A stretch of 35,249 nt of DNA from Bacillus massilioanorexius (GTDB taxonomy: Bacteria; Bacillota; Bacilli; Bacillales; DSM-1321), in contig NZ_CABKRX010000080.1 in NCBI RefSeq assembly GCF_902374955.1, positions 1 through 35,249 on the forward strand, given 5' to 3'. Under the pieces are notes generated by a model. That model had not been told where the DNA came from, did not search any database, and saw only the letters and a list, made by a program, of their open reading frames with translations. Numbering within the stretch: the first letter of the stretch is position 1; the number at the start of each line of letters is the position of its first letter. Shown here in pieces: positions 7,812 to 16,122 of the stretch. Made by a program: the position numbers and the translations under genes.

Positions 7812-8000
7812 ATGGGATTAGTGGTAATTTTTGCTTTTATCACACTTCTAGCTGTTTACGCAGTCTATAAAACTTTTAAAGAAAAGAATGTATTAGGTTT
7901 AGTTTTTGCTGCTGGAACAACACTTATGTTTGGAGCATTTACCATTGCTACAGCAATTGGACCTTTAATGGACAAAGTAACTGTACCTGTCGCACATTAA
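7812..8000 (+). CDS. yqgW: YqgW-like small membrane protein (DUF2759)
   Basis: A 62-residue protein with two hydrophobic helices, at about 3-19 and 29-50, separated by KTFKEKN. Length, sequence character and position between yqgX and yqgU match the DUF2759/YqgW family; function is unknown. AAAGGGGG lies 8 bases before the ATG. Transcribed opposite to its neighbours and closed by its own terminator, so it is a single-gene unit. Confidence 0.75.
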   Translation: MGLVVIFAFITLLAVYAVYKTFKEKNVLGLVFAAGTTLMFGAFTIATAIGPLMDKVTVPVAH

Positions 8001-8040
8001 TTCTACATAGAATAAGCATCTAAATAGTTTTCGTGTCATT

Positions 8041-8089
8041 AGCTTATAGAATTAGTCTTTTTCAGACTTACTCTATAAGCTCTTTTTAT
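8041..8089 (+). terminator. Terminator after yqgW
   Basis: AGCTTATAGA (8041-8050) pairs with TCTATAAGCT (8072-8081). An inner AGTCT/AGACT helix follows, then a T-run from 8083. Confidence 0.85.
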
Positions 8090-8178
8090 TGGCTGTGTTA
8101 CATTTTTATTGTTTAATACTAGCTATAATTCGTTCGATCTCCGAGGGCAAGTTTTATTTTCATCTACAACTATAATTT

Positions 8179-8223
8179 AAGGACTATATGAAAAGTAATT
8201 GTATTACTTTTCATATAGTCCTT
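8179..8223. repeat. 21-bp perfect palindrome with 3-base loop
   Basis: Left arm 8179-8199 (starts AAGGACTATATG) and right arm 8203-8223 (ends CATATAGTCCTT) are perfectly complementary around loop TGT. Neither side has a proper T-tract. It lies 54 bases beyond the yqgU stop and may end that transcript or protect its 3' end. Confidence 0.75.
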
Positions 8224-8276
8224 TATAAGAATGACTTTTACATGATCTAACTTACAATCCATGTTACTATACTCTA

Positions 8277-9368
8277 TTATAGATTTCGTAAATGAATGAG
8301 GTTCTCTAATTTATTACCATATAAACATTCCTCTCCATTTGGAGAGCAAGCTAGAGGTGCTAATTTAACATTCTTCGAAATGACCTTAATCTTATTTGAT
8401 TCCCAATTATAGTTAATTAGTTGGTAACTCTCTTCATAAGGGTCATTTGAATTTGTCTTATATGGTATATAGGTTACAATTGAATCTTCTTCGCTAAGAA
8501 TAGTATAAGGTAAAACTATAGAGCCATATTGATCAGCAATAGTTGGCAAACTTATCGATTTTACCGTGTTACCTTTATTTATCTGGAATACAATTTGGTT
8601 TTGATTATCTTCGCTTTGTTTTTCATGAGTCGTAACCAATACATCATTTTGTATTTTAAAGTCTAATATATTATTAAACAGCGTTTTCTTTTCTTTAGAT
8701 TTAATACTATAGCTCATAAGTGGAGCTGAAGACTGTTGGATATCATCATTCAATTCTAAATACATTAAAGAGGTTGCTGATTCCCACTGAGTAAAAGGCT
8801 GTGGAATACGTACTTCCTCTAGATTTTTCATTTCAATATCACAAAGAAAACTACTATATGTCCAATCTTCATAAAAACTAGTAATTAATACTAAGTTATC
8901 ATCAACAAATGGATTCCAGGATACTACTAATTCATTTGCTGGTAAGGAAACAGAATATCGATCCTCTCCTTGAATAGTTAATATATGAATGTTCATTTGC
9001 GAATGACTTCCCTTAGAATATAAAAGGATATACTTTTTATTTGGAGATATGGAAGCTTCCATAATAAGGTGATCTGTTATAAAAAGCTTTTTCTTCTTTT
9101 TCGAAGGAATGTGATAGGAAATGAGTGCATATTGGTTACCAATCTTTGTAGAATAAAGAATAGTATCTTCATTTAGCCATCCATAACTACTTTCAAGAAT
9201 AGAACTGTCTTCTGACAGGGGGAGCGGTTTGATTATTTCTTCTTGATTTAATATTTTCGTTTTTTCTTTTTCTTTTACTTTCACTTTTTCTTGATGCTCT
9301 TTACAGCCAACAACAAATATACAAAGAAAACAGACGAATAGACACGTTAAATAACCCGTTTTCTTCAA
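8277..9368 (-). CDS. yqgU: YqgU-like lipoprotein with beta-propeller-like repeats
   Basis: A secreted lipoprotein of about 363 residues. The signal peptide MKKTGYLTCLFVCFLCIFVVGC ends in a lipobox (VVGC). It is followed by a charged KVKVKEKEKTK linker. The remainder has repeated short beta-rich segments (YGWLNEDTILYSTK, ISPNKKYILLYSKG, VSWNPFVDDNLVLIT, CSPNGEECLYG) typical of TolB/WD40-like propellers. Match to YqgU is by position and architecture. The start is taken at the TTG at 9368, which makes a normal signal peptide; another TTG at 9383 is possible. Function unknown. Confidence 0.75.
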   Translation of the reverse strand: MKKTGYLTCLFVCFLCIFVVGCKEHQEKVKVKEKEKTKILNQEEIIKPLPLSEDSSILESSYGWLNEDTILYSTKIGNQYALISYHIPSKKKKKLFITDHLIMEASISPNKKYILLYSKGSHSQMNIHILTIQGEDRYSVSLPANELVVSWNPFVDDNLVLITSFYEDWTYSSFLCDIEMKNLEEVRIPQPFTQWESATSLMYLELNDDIQQSSAPLMSYSIKSKEKKTLFNNILDFKIQNDVLVTTHEKQSEDNQNQIVFQINKGNTVKSISLPTIADQYGSIVLPYTILSEEDSIVTYIPYKTNSNDPYEESYQLINYNWESNKIKVISKNVKLAPLACSPNGEECLYGNKLENLIHLRNL

Positions 9369-9529
9369 GTGTAGTTCTTCCAAACCCTTTCACCCCAAAT
9401 TAATAAAATTAGATACGTCCATATCACACACCTTTACGTTTTTATATAAAACTTCTATTTTAATAATAGTAAATAAATCATATTTATTAAAGGATGAATA
9501 TGAATTTGCATAAATTCCCTTCTATTTTC

Positions 9530-10396
9530 CTATTTATGATTATTTATAAACAACATAAGCTCATCAAGTATCGGAATCACATCCTGGTAAACTCGCTTAA
9601 ACTGTGACAAGGGTAATGGATTAATACCCTTTCCTAGTTCCAAAGTAAACCCAATCCTACTTGTTGTTAAAATAAACCAATCTCGAAATCCTGCATGACT
9701 TTTGACATTCCTAATTCCTTTATAACAGCTAATTTGTTCAATTTTCTTTGCTATTTCTTCCGAAAATTCAGACTCCAATCCTTGATATCCCCAATAAAAT
9801 TCTTCCCCTTGTGTATGAAGACAAACGACACGGTCAATATTGTCTGTAAGAACAAGATTACTCATGGCAATAGCTTCAGGTTCTGTTAGAGGTCTATATC
9901 CAGGAAAATCTCTATAATAAGGCTTTTCACAATAGGTTAACTGCTTATATTTCTCCCATTCAGCTGGATATTGTTTATTTAAATCGATTCCTCGAATATT
10001 TGCTTTCCATCCTAAATAATCTGGCTTATAGTTATTCATTGCTTCTACATCAAATAGCCCTTTAGCAGCTTCTTTCCCTCTATACACTAATTCAATTCCA
10101 TCTGGATTTACCATTGGAACAATAGATAGTGTAATACGATTTAACCATTTTAATGCCAAATGACTAGTATGTAAATAGCTTTTTAACCATTTCATTAAAA
10201 CCAATGATGTAATCCATTCATTCGCATGAAAGGAGGCATTATAATGAATGACTAAATCTCCACTTCCTATTCGTAGTTCGTAAATATTTCTGTCTAACAC
10301 ACTTTTACCAATGATATTCATTTGAATAAAAGGAAACTTGTCAATTAAATATTGTATATCTCTCTCCAAAAGATCATAGTGATACACCTTAAACAT
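9530..10396 (-). CDS. yqgT: M14 zinc carboxypeptidase-like gamma-D-glutamyl-diamino acid endopeptidase, YqgT-like
   Basis: A peptidase of the carboxypeptidase A (M14) fold that, in this family, cuts gamma-D-Glu bonds of muropeptides. Zinc ligands are His57 and Glu60 (FHANEW) and His194 (LHTQGEE); the catalytic Glu253 is in TLELGKG. The substrate carboxylate site is likely in the RGIDLN region. The ATG at 10396 has AAGGAG 11 bases upstream; a GTG at 10408 abuts that site and was rejected. The protein has 288 residues with no signal peptide and no LysM repeat, unlike longer YqgT/ENP1 forms, so it is probably cytoplasmic and acts in murein peptide recycling. Confidence 0.82.
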   Translation of the reverse strand: MFKVYHYDLLERDIQYLIDKFPFIQMNIIGKSVLDRNIYELRIGSGDLVIHYNASFHANEWITSLVLMKWLKSYLHTSHLALKWLNRITLSIVPMVNPDGIELVYRGKEAAKGLFDVEAMNNYKPDYLGWKANIRGIDLNKQYPAEWEKYKQLTYCEKPYYRDFPGYRPLTEPEAIAMSNLVLTDNIDRVVCLHTQGEEFYWGYQGLESEFSEEIAKKIEQISCYKGIRNVKSHAGFRDWFILTTSRIGFTLELGKGINPLPLSQFKRVYQDVIPILDELMLFINNHK

Positions 10397-10615
10397 CTTA
10401 ATTAACACTCCTTTCTACATTCATATATTTATGAATACATATATCTAAACATGCAATAAAAGACATTGAAAATGGATATACAAACATCTATTATATGCCT
10501 CTTTGCTTATTCTGTTAATCCAAAAGCATTTTGCTTCATATTCTACCTATAATATAGGCTATGTTAAATTACCTCCTTATTCGTAACTTTATATAAAATT
10601 AACAACAACATATAC

Positions 10616-10649
10616 AAAAAAGAGGTTATTCCTAAGAATAACCTCTTTT
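10616..10649 (-). terminator. Terminator after yqgS
   Basis: AGAGGTTATTC (10621-10631) pairs with GAATAACCTCT (10636-10646) around CTAA. The stem extends by three A/T pairs and a T-run follows on the minus strand. It ends 5 bases from the yqgS stop. Confidence 0.92.
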
Positions 10650-10653
10650 ACTA

Positions 10654-12558
10654 CTACTCTTTAGATTTCTTTGTTTCATCAGAATCAATAAAACGAAGTA
10701 AATCTCCGTAGATAATCTTATCTGAGAAATCGAGCTCTTGCTCAGCTTTTTCAATATAAGGTTTGACTATCGATTTATCTTCTATTACTTCTCCAGTAGC
10801 TTTATCATATAATGTTTCATTCGTATAAACATATTTATCTGTAATAAAGCTTCCATCACGTAATACAGTAAATTCTAAGTTCTCTTTTGACATGATGTCA
10901 GATCCAAATTGGATGTCTTCATTCGCATCATAGCCAAGTAAATTTAAAATAGTTGGTTTTAAGTCAATTTGACCTGAAACTGTAGAAATCGTTTTACCTT
11001 TTTGTCCTGGTACATGGATAATCAGTGGTACACGTTGTAACTGTACAGAATCAAAAGGTGTAATAGATTCTTTATTTAAATACTGTGCCATTGCTGTATT
11101 ATGATTCTCAGAAATACCATAATGGTCTCCATACATTACAATCACAGAATTATCATATAAGCCATCTTCTTTAAGCTGTGTAAAGAATTGTTCAATCGCT
11201 TCATCCATATATCGAACTGTTTGGAAATAGTTATTTAATGTTTTTGAATTCGAATCAAACTTACCAATCGTTGCATCTTCTTCATTTAACGTATACGGAT
11301 GGTGGTTCGTTAAAGTAATAAATTTCGCATAGAATGGAGTACCTTTACTTTGTAACTCTTTTAAATGCTCCCTAGACTGTGCAAAGAAGTCTTTATCTTT
11401 TAATCCCCAACCTACTGAGTTTTCATCATTTACTTCATAATCATCGATATTATAGAATCTGTCATAACCAATTGATTCATACATAACATCACGATTCCAG
11501 AAACTTTTTCCGTTAGCATGAAGTGCAGCCGTAGAATAACCATTGTCTCTAAGTGTTTCAGCTAATGTTGTTAATTCATTTTCTGCATTTGTAAAGAATA
11601 CAGCACCTCTACTTAAAGGATATAATGAGTTTTCTAACAGAAACTCAGAGTCAGATGTTTTCCCTTGTCCTACTTGGTGATAAAAATTATCAAAATAGAA
11701 GCTATCTTTAATTAAAGAGTTTAAGAAAGGAGTAATCTCCTCACCGTTTAACGTATTATTAATCACAAAGTTTTGTAAGCTTTCTAAGCTGATTACGATT
11801 AGGTTTTTATCCTTCGCAATACCTTTCATTTCTTGATTTGGTTCTTTGTAATTAGCTCGTACATAGTTTTCAATGTCTGCTAATTCACTACCATCCGCCA
11901 ATGCTCTTTGAGCAGATGTTTTTGTTTGTAAATAAGCATCATATAAATGATAGTTGTACGTTCCGATGTACTTAACTAAATACTCACGGTCAAATGATCT
12001 TGTTAACAATTGAGGACGCTCAGTTTCAGCTAAACCAAGATTAAAGAATCCAATTGCAACAACTAGTAAATAATAAACACGTCGGTTTGTTTTCGTATAT
12101 GTTTTATTAATAACAAATTTAGGTTTAAATTTAATGATTAAGCCCAAGATAAGAACATCTACAAAAAACAGAAGATCCCATGGTGTCATTAAAGTAAAAA
12201 TACTTGAAGCTAAATCACCCATGTTACTAGTTTGTTTAAACAAGGCTACAGTTAAGAAATCCGTAAATTCTCGATAGTACACAACATTACCATATAGGAT
12301 TGCTGTTACTAAAAAGCTGGTAATTAATATAAAAGCTGGACGTCGTTTTTCTTTTAAAAACAAGCCAATACCAAAAACGAGCATTAAAAAGCTTAATGGA
12401 TTAATAAACAATATAAACTCTTGCATCGCATTTTCAATTGTAAGGTCAAAACTAATTTTATATGTGATATATGTTTTGATCCAAAGCATGATAATAGCTA
12501 AGGCCATCAATGAAATGCCTTGAAACGAAAAATTCTTCTTTAAAAAATTATTTTTCAT
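10654..12558 (-). CDS. yqgS: Lipoteichoic acid synthase family protein YqgS
   Basis: A 634-residue polyglycerolphosphate LTA synthase-type enzyme. Five N-terminal membrane helices lie at about 14-30, 48-66, 75-95, 127-144 and 161-178. They are followed by a linker with a likely signal peptidase site A-L-A at 219-221 and an extracellular sulfatase-fold domain. Key residues: Glu259 in SLESLQNF, the catalytic Thr301 in GQGKTSDSEF, and later MYGDHYGIS and the HHPY motif. In B. subtilis YqgS is one of the LtaS paralogues. GGGGAGG lies about 11 bases upstream of the ATG. It is a single-gene unit. Confidence 0.93.
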   Translation of the reverse strand: MKNNFLKKNFSFQGISLMALAIIMLWIKTYITYKISFDLTIENAMQEFILFINPLSFLMLVFGIGLFLKEKRRPAFILITSFLVTAILYGNVVYYREFTDFLTVALFKQTSNMGDLASSIFTLMTPWDLLFFVDVLILGLIIKFKPKFVINKTYTKTNRRVYYLLVVAIGFFNLGLAETERPQLLTRSFDREYLVKYIGTYNYHLYDAYLQTKTSAQRALADGSELADIENYVRANYKEPNQEMKGIAKDKNLIVISLESLQNFVINNTLNGEEITPFLNSLIKDSFYFDNFYHQVGQGKTSDSEFLLENSLYPLSRGAVFFTNAENELTTLAETLRDNGYSTAALHANGKSFWNRDVMYESIGYDRFYNIDDYEVNDENSVGWGLKDKDFFAQSREHLKELQSKGTPFYAKFITLTNHHPYTLNEEDATIGKFDSNSKTLNNYFQTVRYMDEAIEQFFTQLKEDGLYDNSVIVMYGDHYGISENHNTAMAQYLNKESITPFDSVQLQRVPLIIHVPGQKGKTISTVSGQIDLKPTILNLLGYDANEDIQFGSDIMSKENLEFTVLRDGSFITDKYVYTNETLYDKATGEVIEDKSIVKPYIEKAEQELDFSDKIIYGDLLRFIDSDETKKSKE

Positions 12559-12916
12559 TAAGAATAGTACCTCCCCTAAAACTAACAGTTAAATAGTCGA
12601 CTTCAATACGACTTTATATTAAATCTGGTTTTGCTCTTTGAAGTTTTTCAAATCATTATATTGATTTTTAGCTGAGCTTGACGGAAAGATATACAAATTT
12701 TTAACACAACCTCGATAAAATCTTAATACTTTTTTTACAAAAAAGCAAATCGAAAAATAATCCAAAAATCGACGATTTCAGGTACTTAAGTCACATATTC
12801 ATATATCTTTTCTTTGTCCCTCTTTATTAGACGAGTGAGATTTAAAAAAGTTTCATGAAATTATTACCAAAAACCCAGTTCATAAATACAAGTTCTCATC
12901 CCTTCTTATCAAAAAC

Positions 12917-13056
12917 TGGTTTCAGAAACTTTGTTGTCCATTGAACAGGTAAGAAATGTAGATTAAATGCTACTTCAGGCTGCTCTCTTTCTGAAGAGCA
13001 GGCAGTAACAAACCACTGTTTGTATTCAAAGAATATTTATAAAAACAACAATCTTT
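12917..13056. repeat. Interspersed element, copy R0 (replaced core)
   Basis: Lies in the 605-base gap between glcK and yqgS. The left part (ACTTTGTTG then TTGAACAGGTA) and right part (TATTCAAAGAATATTTAT, then ACAATCTT) align with the flanks of the copies at 18322 and 21315. The GC-rich core is absent; a short hairpin TGCTCT/AGAGCA lies in its place. Apart from this element, the glcK terminator and the yqgS ribosome site, I see no gene in 12559-13163. Confidence 0.6.
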
Positions 13057-13079
13057 TATCAAACAATTTCTCAAAAATA

Positions 13080-13122
13080 GAAGAGGATGTCTCAAAAGCA
13101 ATGCTAATGACTGACACCCTCT
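13080..13122 (-). terminator. Terminator after glcK
   Basis: On the minus strand AGAGGGTGTC pairs with GACATCCTCT (13082-13091 with 13113-13122) with one G-U pair; T-rich sequence follows. It lies 40 bases beyond the glcK stop. Confidence 0.75.
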
Positions 13123-13163
13123 TTATCTATCATACTAATAAGTTCATCTATAGTAAAACTTAC

Positions 13164-14129
13164 TTACTTTAAAAATTGGTTTTTAACAAGCCATGCTGCC
13201 CCAATAACACCAGCATCGTTACCTAAAGTTGCGATGGCTAAAGAAGTAGATTCTCTAACCCGTACAAATGAATATTGTTGGAAATATTTATTTATTGAGT
13301 TCAACAAAATGTCGCCAGCTTTAGAAACGCCGCCGCCAATCACTATTTTCTCTGGATTTAAGACACTTGCAACGTTTGCCAATGACAATCCTAAATAATT
13401 TGTAACACGGTCTAATACCATTACAGCATATTCATCACCTTGTTGTGCACAAGTAGCAACATCCTTAGCGGTAATTTTTCCTTCTTGATTTAGTATAACC
13501 GCTAACGCTGAATTTGGAAACTCGCCAATTTTTTCTAAAGCAACTCGAACTATTCCTGTCGCAGAAGCAACAGTTTCTAGGCAGCCTGTTTTACCGCAAT
13601 TACAATTATATCCATTATTTGCAACAACAGTTATATGTCCAATTTCACCAGCTGCTCCGCTTGCACCTTGTACTAAGGAACCGTTTGCAATAACACCGCC
13701 ACCAACTCCAGTACCAAGTGTGATACAAACTAAATCCTTCGCTCCAGATCCAGCACCTTTCCACATTTCGCCAACAGCTGCGATATTTGCATCATTTTCA
13801 ACAATAACAGATAATCCTGTTTCTTTTGCCAATTCTTCTTGTAATGGGTAATTACTCCATCCTAGGTTAACGGCTTCATAAATAACACCCATTTCTGTAT
13901 TTACCGGACCAGGTGCCCCCATACCAATACCTAAAATTCGATCTTTATTTTCGCCTAACTCTGCCAATTTCTCATCAATTGCTTTTGCAATATTTTTAGT
14001 AATGTTTTGGCCTTTATTCGATGTATCAGTAGGTATTTCCCACTTGTGTACAATCTCACCATCACACGTAATAAAAGCTAATTTCGTAGTTGTACCACCT
14101 AAATCTACTCCAATTAACCACTTTTCCAT
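13164..14129 (-). CDS. glcK: ROK-family glucokinase
   Basis: Phosphorylates glucose to glucose-6-phosphate in the cytoplasm. A 321-residue ROK kinase: phosphate-binding loop DLGGTTTK (9-16), substrate/catalytic ENDAN (111-115), TLGTGVGGG (138-145), the GEIGH glucose-binding motif (161-165) and the cysteine zinc motif CNCGKTGC (176-183) with His165. Downstream partner of yqgQ, 12 bases apart, as in B. subtilis yqgQ-glcK. The start ATG is the only one consistent with the family N-terminus MEKWLIGVDLGGT. Confidence 0.97.
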   Translation of the reverse strand: MEKWLIGVDLGGTTTKLAFITCDGEIVHKWEIPTDTSNKGQNITKNIAKAIDEKLAELGENKDRILGIGMGAPGPVNTEMGVIYEAVNLGWSNYPLQEELAKETGLSVIVENDANIAAVGEMWKGAGSGAKDLVCITLGTGVGGGVIANGSLVQGASGAAGEIGHITVVANNGYNCNCGKTGCLETVASATGIVRVALEKIGEFPNSALAVILNQEGKITAKDVATCAQQGDEYAVMVLDRVTNYLGLSLANVASVLNPEKIVIGGGVSKAGDILLNSINKYFQQYSFVRVRESTSLAIATLGNDAGVIGAAWLVKNQFLK

Positions 14130-14140
14130 AATACTCCACC

Positions 14141-14344
14141 TTACACTTTTTTTTCTTTTTCGATCTCAATTTCTCGTCTCAATAACATCATAGCTACTTG
14201 AAAATCTTTGATTTCAATAAGCTGTGATTTGTATAGCTCTCTTAATTCAAATTCCATTAATTCAAGATCAGCTAAACGGTCTCCCACATAAATAATCGTA
14301 CCAAACTTTTTTAACAACTGTTGGATATCATATATAGTCTGCAT
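14141..14344 (-). CDS. yqgQ: YqgQ family protein (DUF910)
   Basis: A 67-residue, mostly helical acidic protein beginning MQTIYDIQQLLKKFGTIIYVGDRLADLELME. This is a strong match to the YqgQ/DUF910 family, whose three-helix fold is thought to bind single-stranded nucleic acid, with no firm role. AGAGGGA lies 5 bases before the ATG. It is the first gene of a yqgQ-glcK transcript; conserved linkage to glucokinase is the only functional hint. Confidence 0.92.
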   Translation of the reverse strand: MQTIYDIQQLLKKFGTIIYVGDRLADLELMEFELRELYKSQLIEIKDFQVAMMLLRREIEIEKEKKV

Positions 14345-14492
14345 AATTTCCCTCTTTGTCCCATTCTAACTGGTACCTACTTTCCCATCTATTAAACATA
14401 TTAGTAAAGTTGCCTAATTGGTAGGTTAAGAACCAGCATGAATCCGATTTGTTCAACCTTTGAATTGTAGAAGATTTGTCCCAACAATACAA

Positions 14493-14530
14493 AGATATAC
14501 TTTATGTGTAATTACACATAAAGTATATCT
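14493..14530. repeat. 38-bp perfect palindrome
   Basis: Positions 14493-14530 read the same on both strands (left half AGATATACTTTATGTGTAA). It lies 48 bases beyond the stop of the SpoVAF-like gene and upstream of yqgQ. No T-tract follows it, so it is not a canonical terminator; it could be a 3'-stabilising hairpin or a protein-binding site. Confidence 0.75.
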
Positions 14531-14577
14531 GAACTATAACAAACTCACAAGATAGAGGAAAATTTTCCTTGCACGAA

Positions 14578-16035
14578 TTATCGATCTGGATCTTTAGGAT
14601 GCAGAGCTTTAGGGCGCCGATTTTTTAATGGCATTGGTGCTCGTATAATGACATCTCTTAATGCCCGATAAGAAAATGGGATAAACGGCCACATATAAGG
14701 GACGCCCAATGATTTCATATTAATTAATAGTAGTATAAAAATAGTTATACCAATGACAAAGCCAGGTAATCCGAATATCGCTGTAGACAATAATAATGCT
14801 AAACGAATTAATCGGTTAGCTAAACTCAATTCATAGCTAGGTGTAGCGAATGTACCTATGGCAGCCATCGATAAATATAAAATAACCTCATTCGATAACA
14901 ACCCCACTTCTACTGCTACTCCACCTATCATCAAAGCAGCAACTAAACCTAGTGCCGTAGCTAGTGATGATGGAGTATGAATCGCTGCCATTCTAAGCAT
15001 GTCTAAACCTACTTCGATGATGAGAAACTGAAAAATCAATGGAATATGACCAACCTCATTTGGTCCAATATATGAAAGGGAAGCTGGTAAGAAGGTGGGA
15101 TTTTCAGCTAAGAAATACCATAGTGGCAAAATAAAAATGGATGCCCATACTGCCAAAAATCGAACCAATCTTAAATAAGCTCCTACTAAAGGCTTATTTC
15201 GATATTCTTCAGCATGCTGAAGATGATGCCAAAACGTCGAAGGAGTGATTAATGCGCTTGGAGACCCATCCACGAATACAATAACATGACCATCATATAG
15301 ATGAGCAGCAGTAGTATCAGGGCGCTCTGTGTAACGCATAATAGGATAGGGATTCCAATATTGTCCTGTTATAAATTCGTCAATACTTTTTTCACCCATA
15401 GGTAAGCCATCCGTATCGATTTGTTCCAATGACTCTTTAACATCCCTTACAAAATGGCTATTCGCAATGTCCTCTATATAGCAAACGACTACATCGGTTT
15501 TGGACCTTCGACCAATCGCCATATATTCCATTCTCAATGTTCGATCTCGGACTCTTCTTCTTGTTAAGGCTGTGTTAAAAACAAGAGTCTCAACAAAACC
15601 ATCTCTCGCTCCACGTACAACCCTTTCCATGTCTGGTTCTTGAGGTCCTCGGACAGGATATGTTCTAGCATCTATTAAGATGGCGCGATCAATACCGTCT
15701 ACAATTAGTGCTGTTGGACCAGCTAGAACACTGTCAATTACCTGATCAAGATTATCAGTAGCCTCAACCTCTACATACGGTATGTATGTTTTTAATAATT
15801 TTTCTAGTGGATCTGGATCTAAATCCCCCTCGTTTAACTCAAGGAGTACCTTCATTAAATAATGAAGAATATCATCCTTAACAAAACCATCAATTAAGAA
15901 AAGAGCCATTTTACGATTCGCATAAACGACGTCAAGACGAATGACGTCGAAACTTTTATCCACCGCCATGGCATCATTTAAATAAGTAAGATTGTCTTCA
16001 ATATGTTTAGACACAGAATGTTTAATCAAGCTCAT
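14578..16035 (-). CDS. Spore germination protein, GerA/SpoVAF type
   Basis: A 485-residue GerA-A-family protein. The soluble N-terminal half (about 1-285) contains the family motifs GPTALIVDG, RGPQEPDMERVVRGARDGF and TRRRVRD. The C-terminal half (about 290-450) has four to five membrane helices (FLAVWASIFILPLWYFL, LALLLSTAIFGLPGFVIGI and others). The overall pattern is closer to SpoVAF than to GerAA/GerBA because the insertions and long N-terminal extension are missing. These proteins sit in the spore inner membrane; SpoVAF speeds germination. AAGGAG precedes the ATG by 7-8 bases. There are no GerAB/GerAC partners next to it; the neighbours are yqgQ and gluP. Confidence 0.88.
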   Translation of the reverse strand: MSLIKHSVSKHIEDNLTYLNDAMAVDKSFDVIRLDVVYANRKMALFLIDGFVKDDILHYLMKVLLELNEGDLDPDPLEKLLKTYIPYVEVEATDNLDQVIDSVLAGPTALIVDGIDRAILIDARTYPVRGPQEPDMERVVRGARDGFVETLVFNTALTRRRVRDRTLRMEYMAIGRRSKTDVVVCYIEDIANSHFVRDVKESLEQIDTDGLPMGEKSIDEFITGQYWNPYPIMRYTERPDTTAAHLYDGHVIVFVDGSPSALITPSTFWHHLQHAEEYRNKPLVGAYLRLVRFLAVWASIFILPLWYFLAENPTFLPASLSYIGPNEVGHIPLIFQFLIIEVGLDMLRMAAIHTPSSLATALGLVAALMIGGVAVEVGLLSNEVILYLSMAAIGTFATPSYELSLANRLIRLALLLSTAIFGLPGFVIGITIFILLLINMKSLGVPYMWPFIPFSYRALRDVIIRAPMPLKNRRPKALHPKDPDR

Positions 16036-16074
16036 TACGTTAACTCCTTTCTACCTATCGTTAATTTTGGACAT

Positions 16075-16110
16075 AAAAAAAAGGAAACATACCATTAGAT
16101 GTTTCCTTTT
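16075..16110 (-). terminator. Terminator after gluP
   Basis: AAAAGGAAACAT (16079-16090) pairs with ATGTTTCCTTTT (16099-16110). An A-run on the plus strand at 16075-16082 gives a minus-strand T-tract. It lies 13 bases past the gluP stop and separates gluP from the germination gene. Confidence 0.92.
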
Positions 16111-16122
16111 CTTGAATATAAG

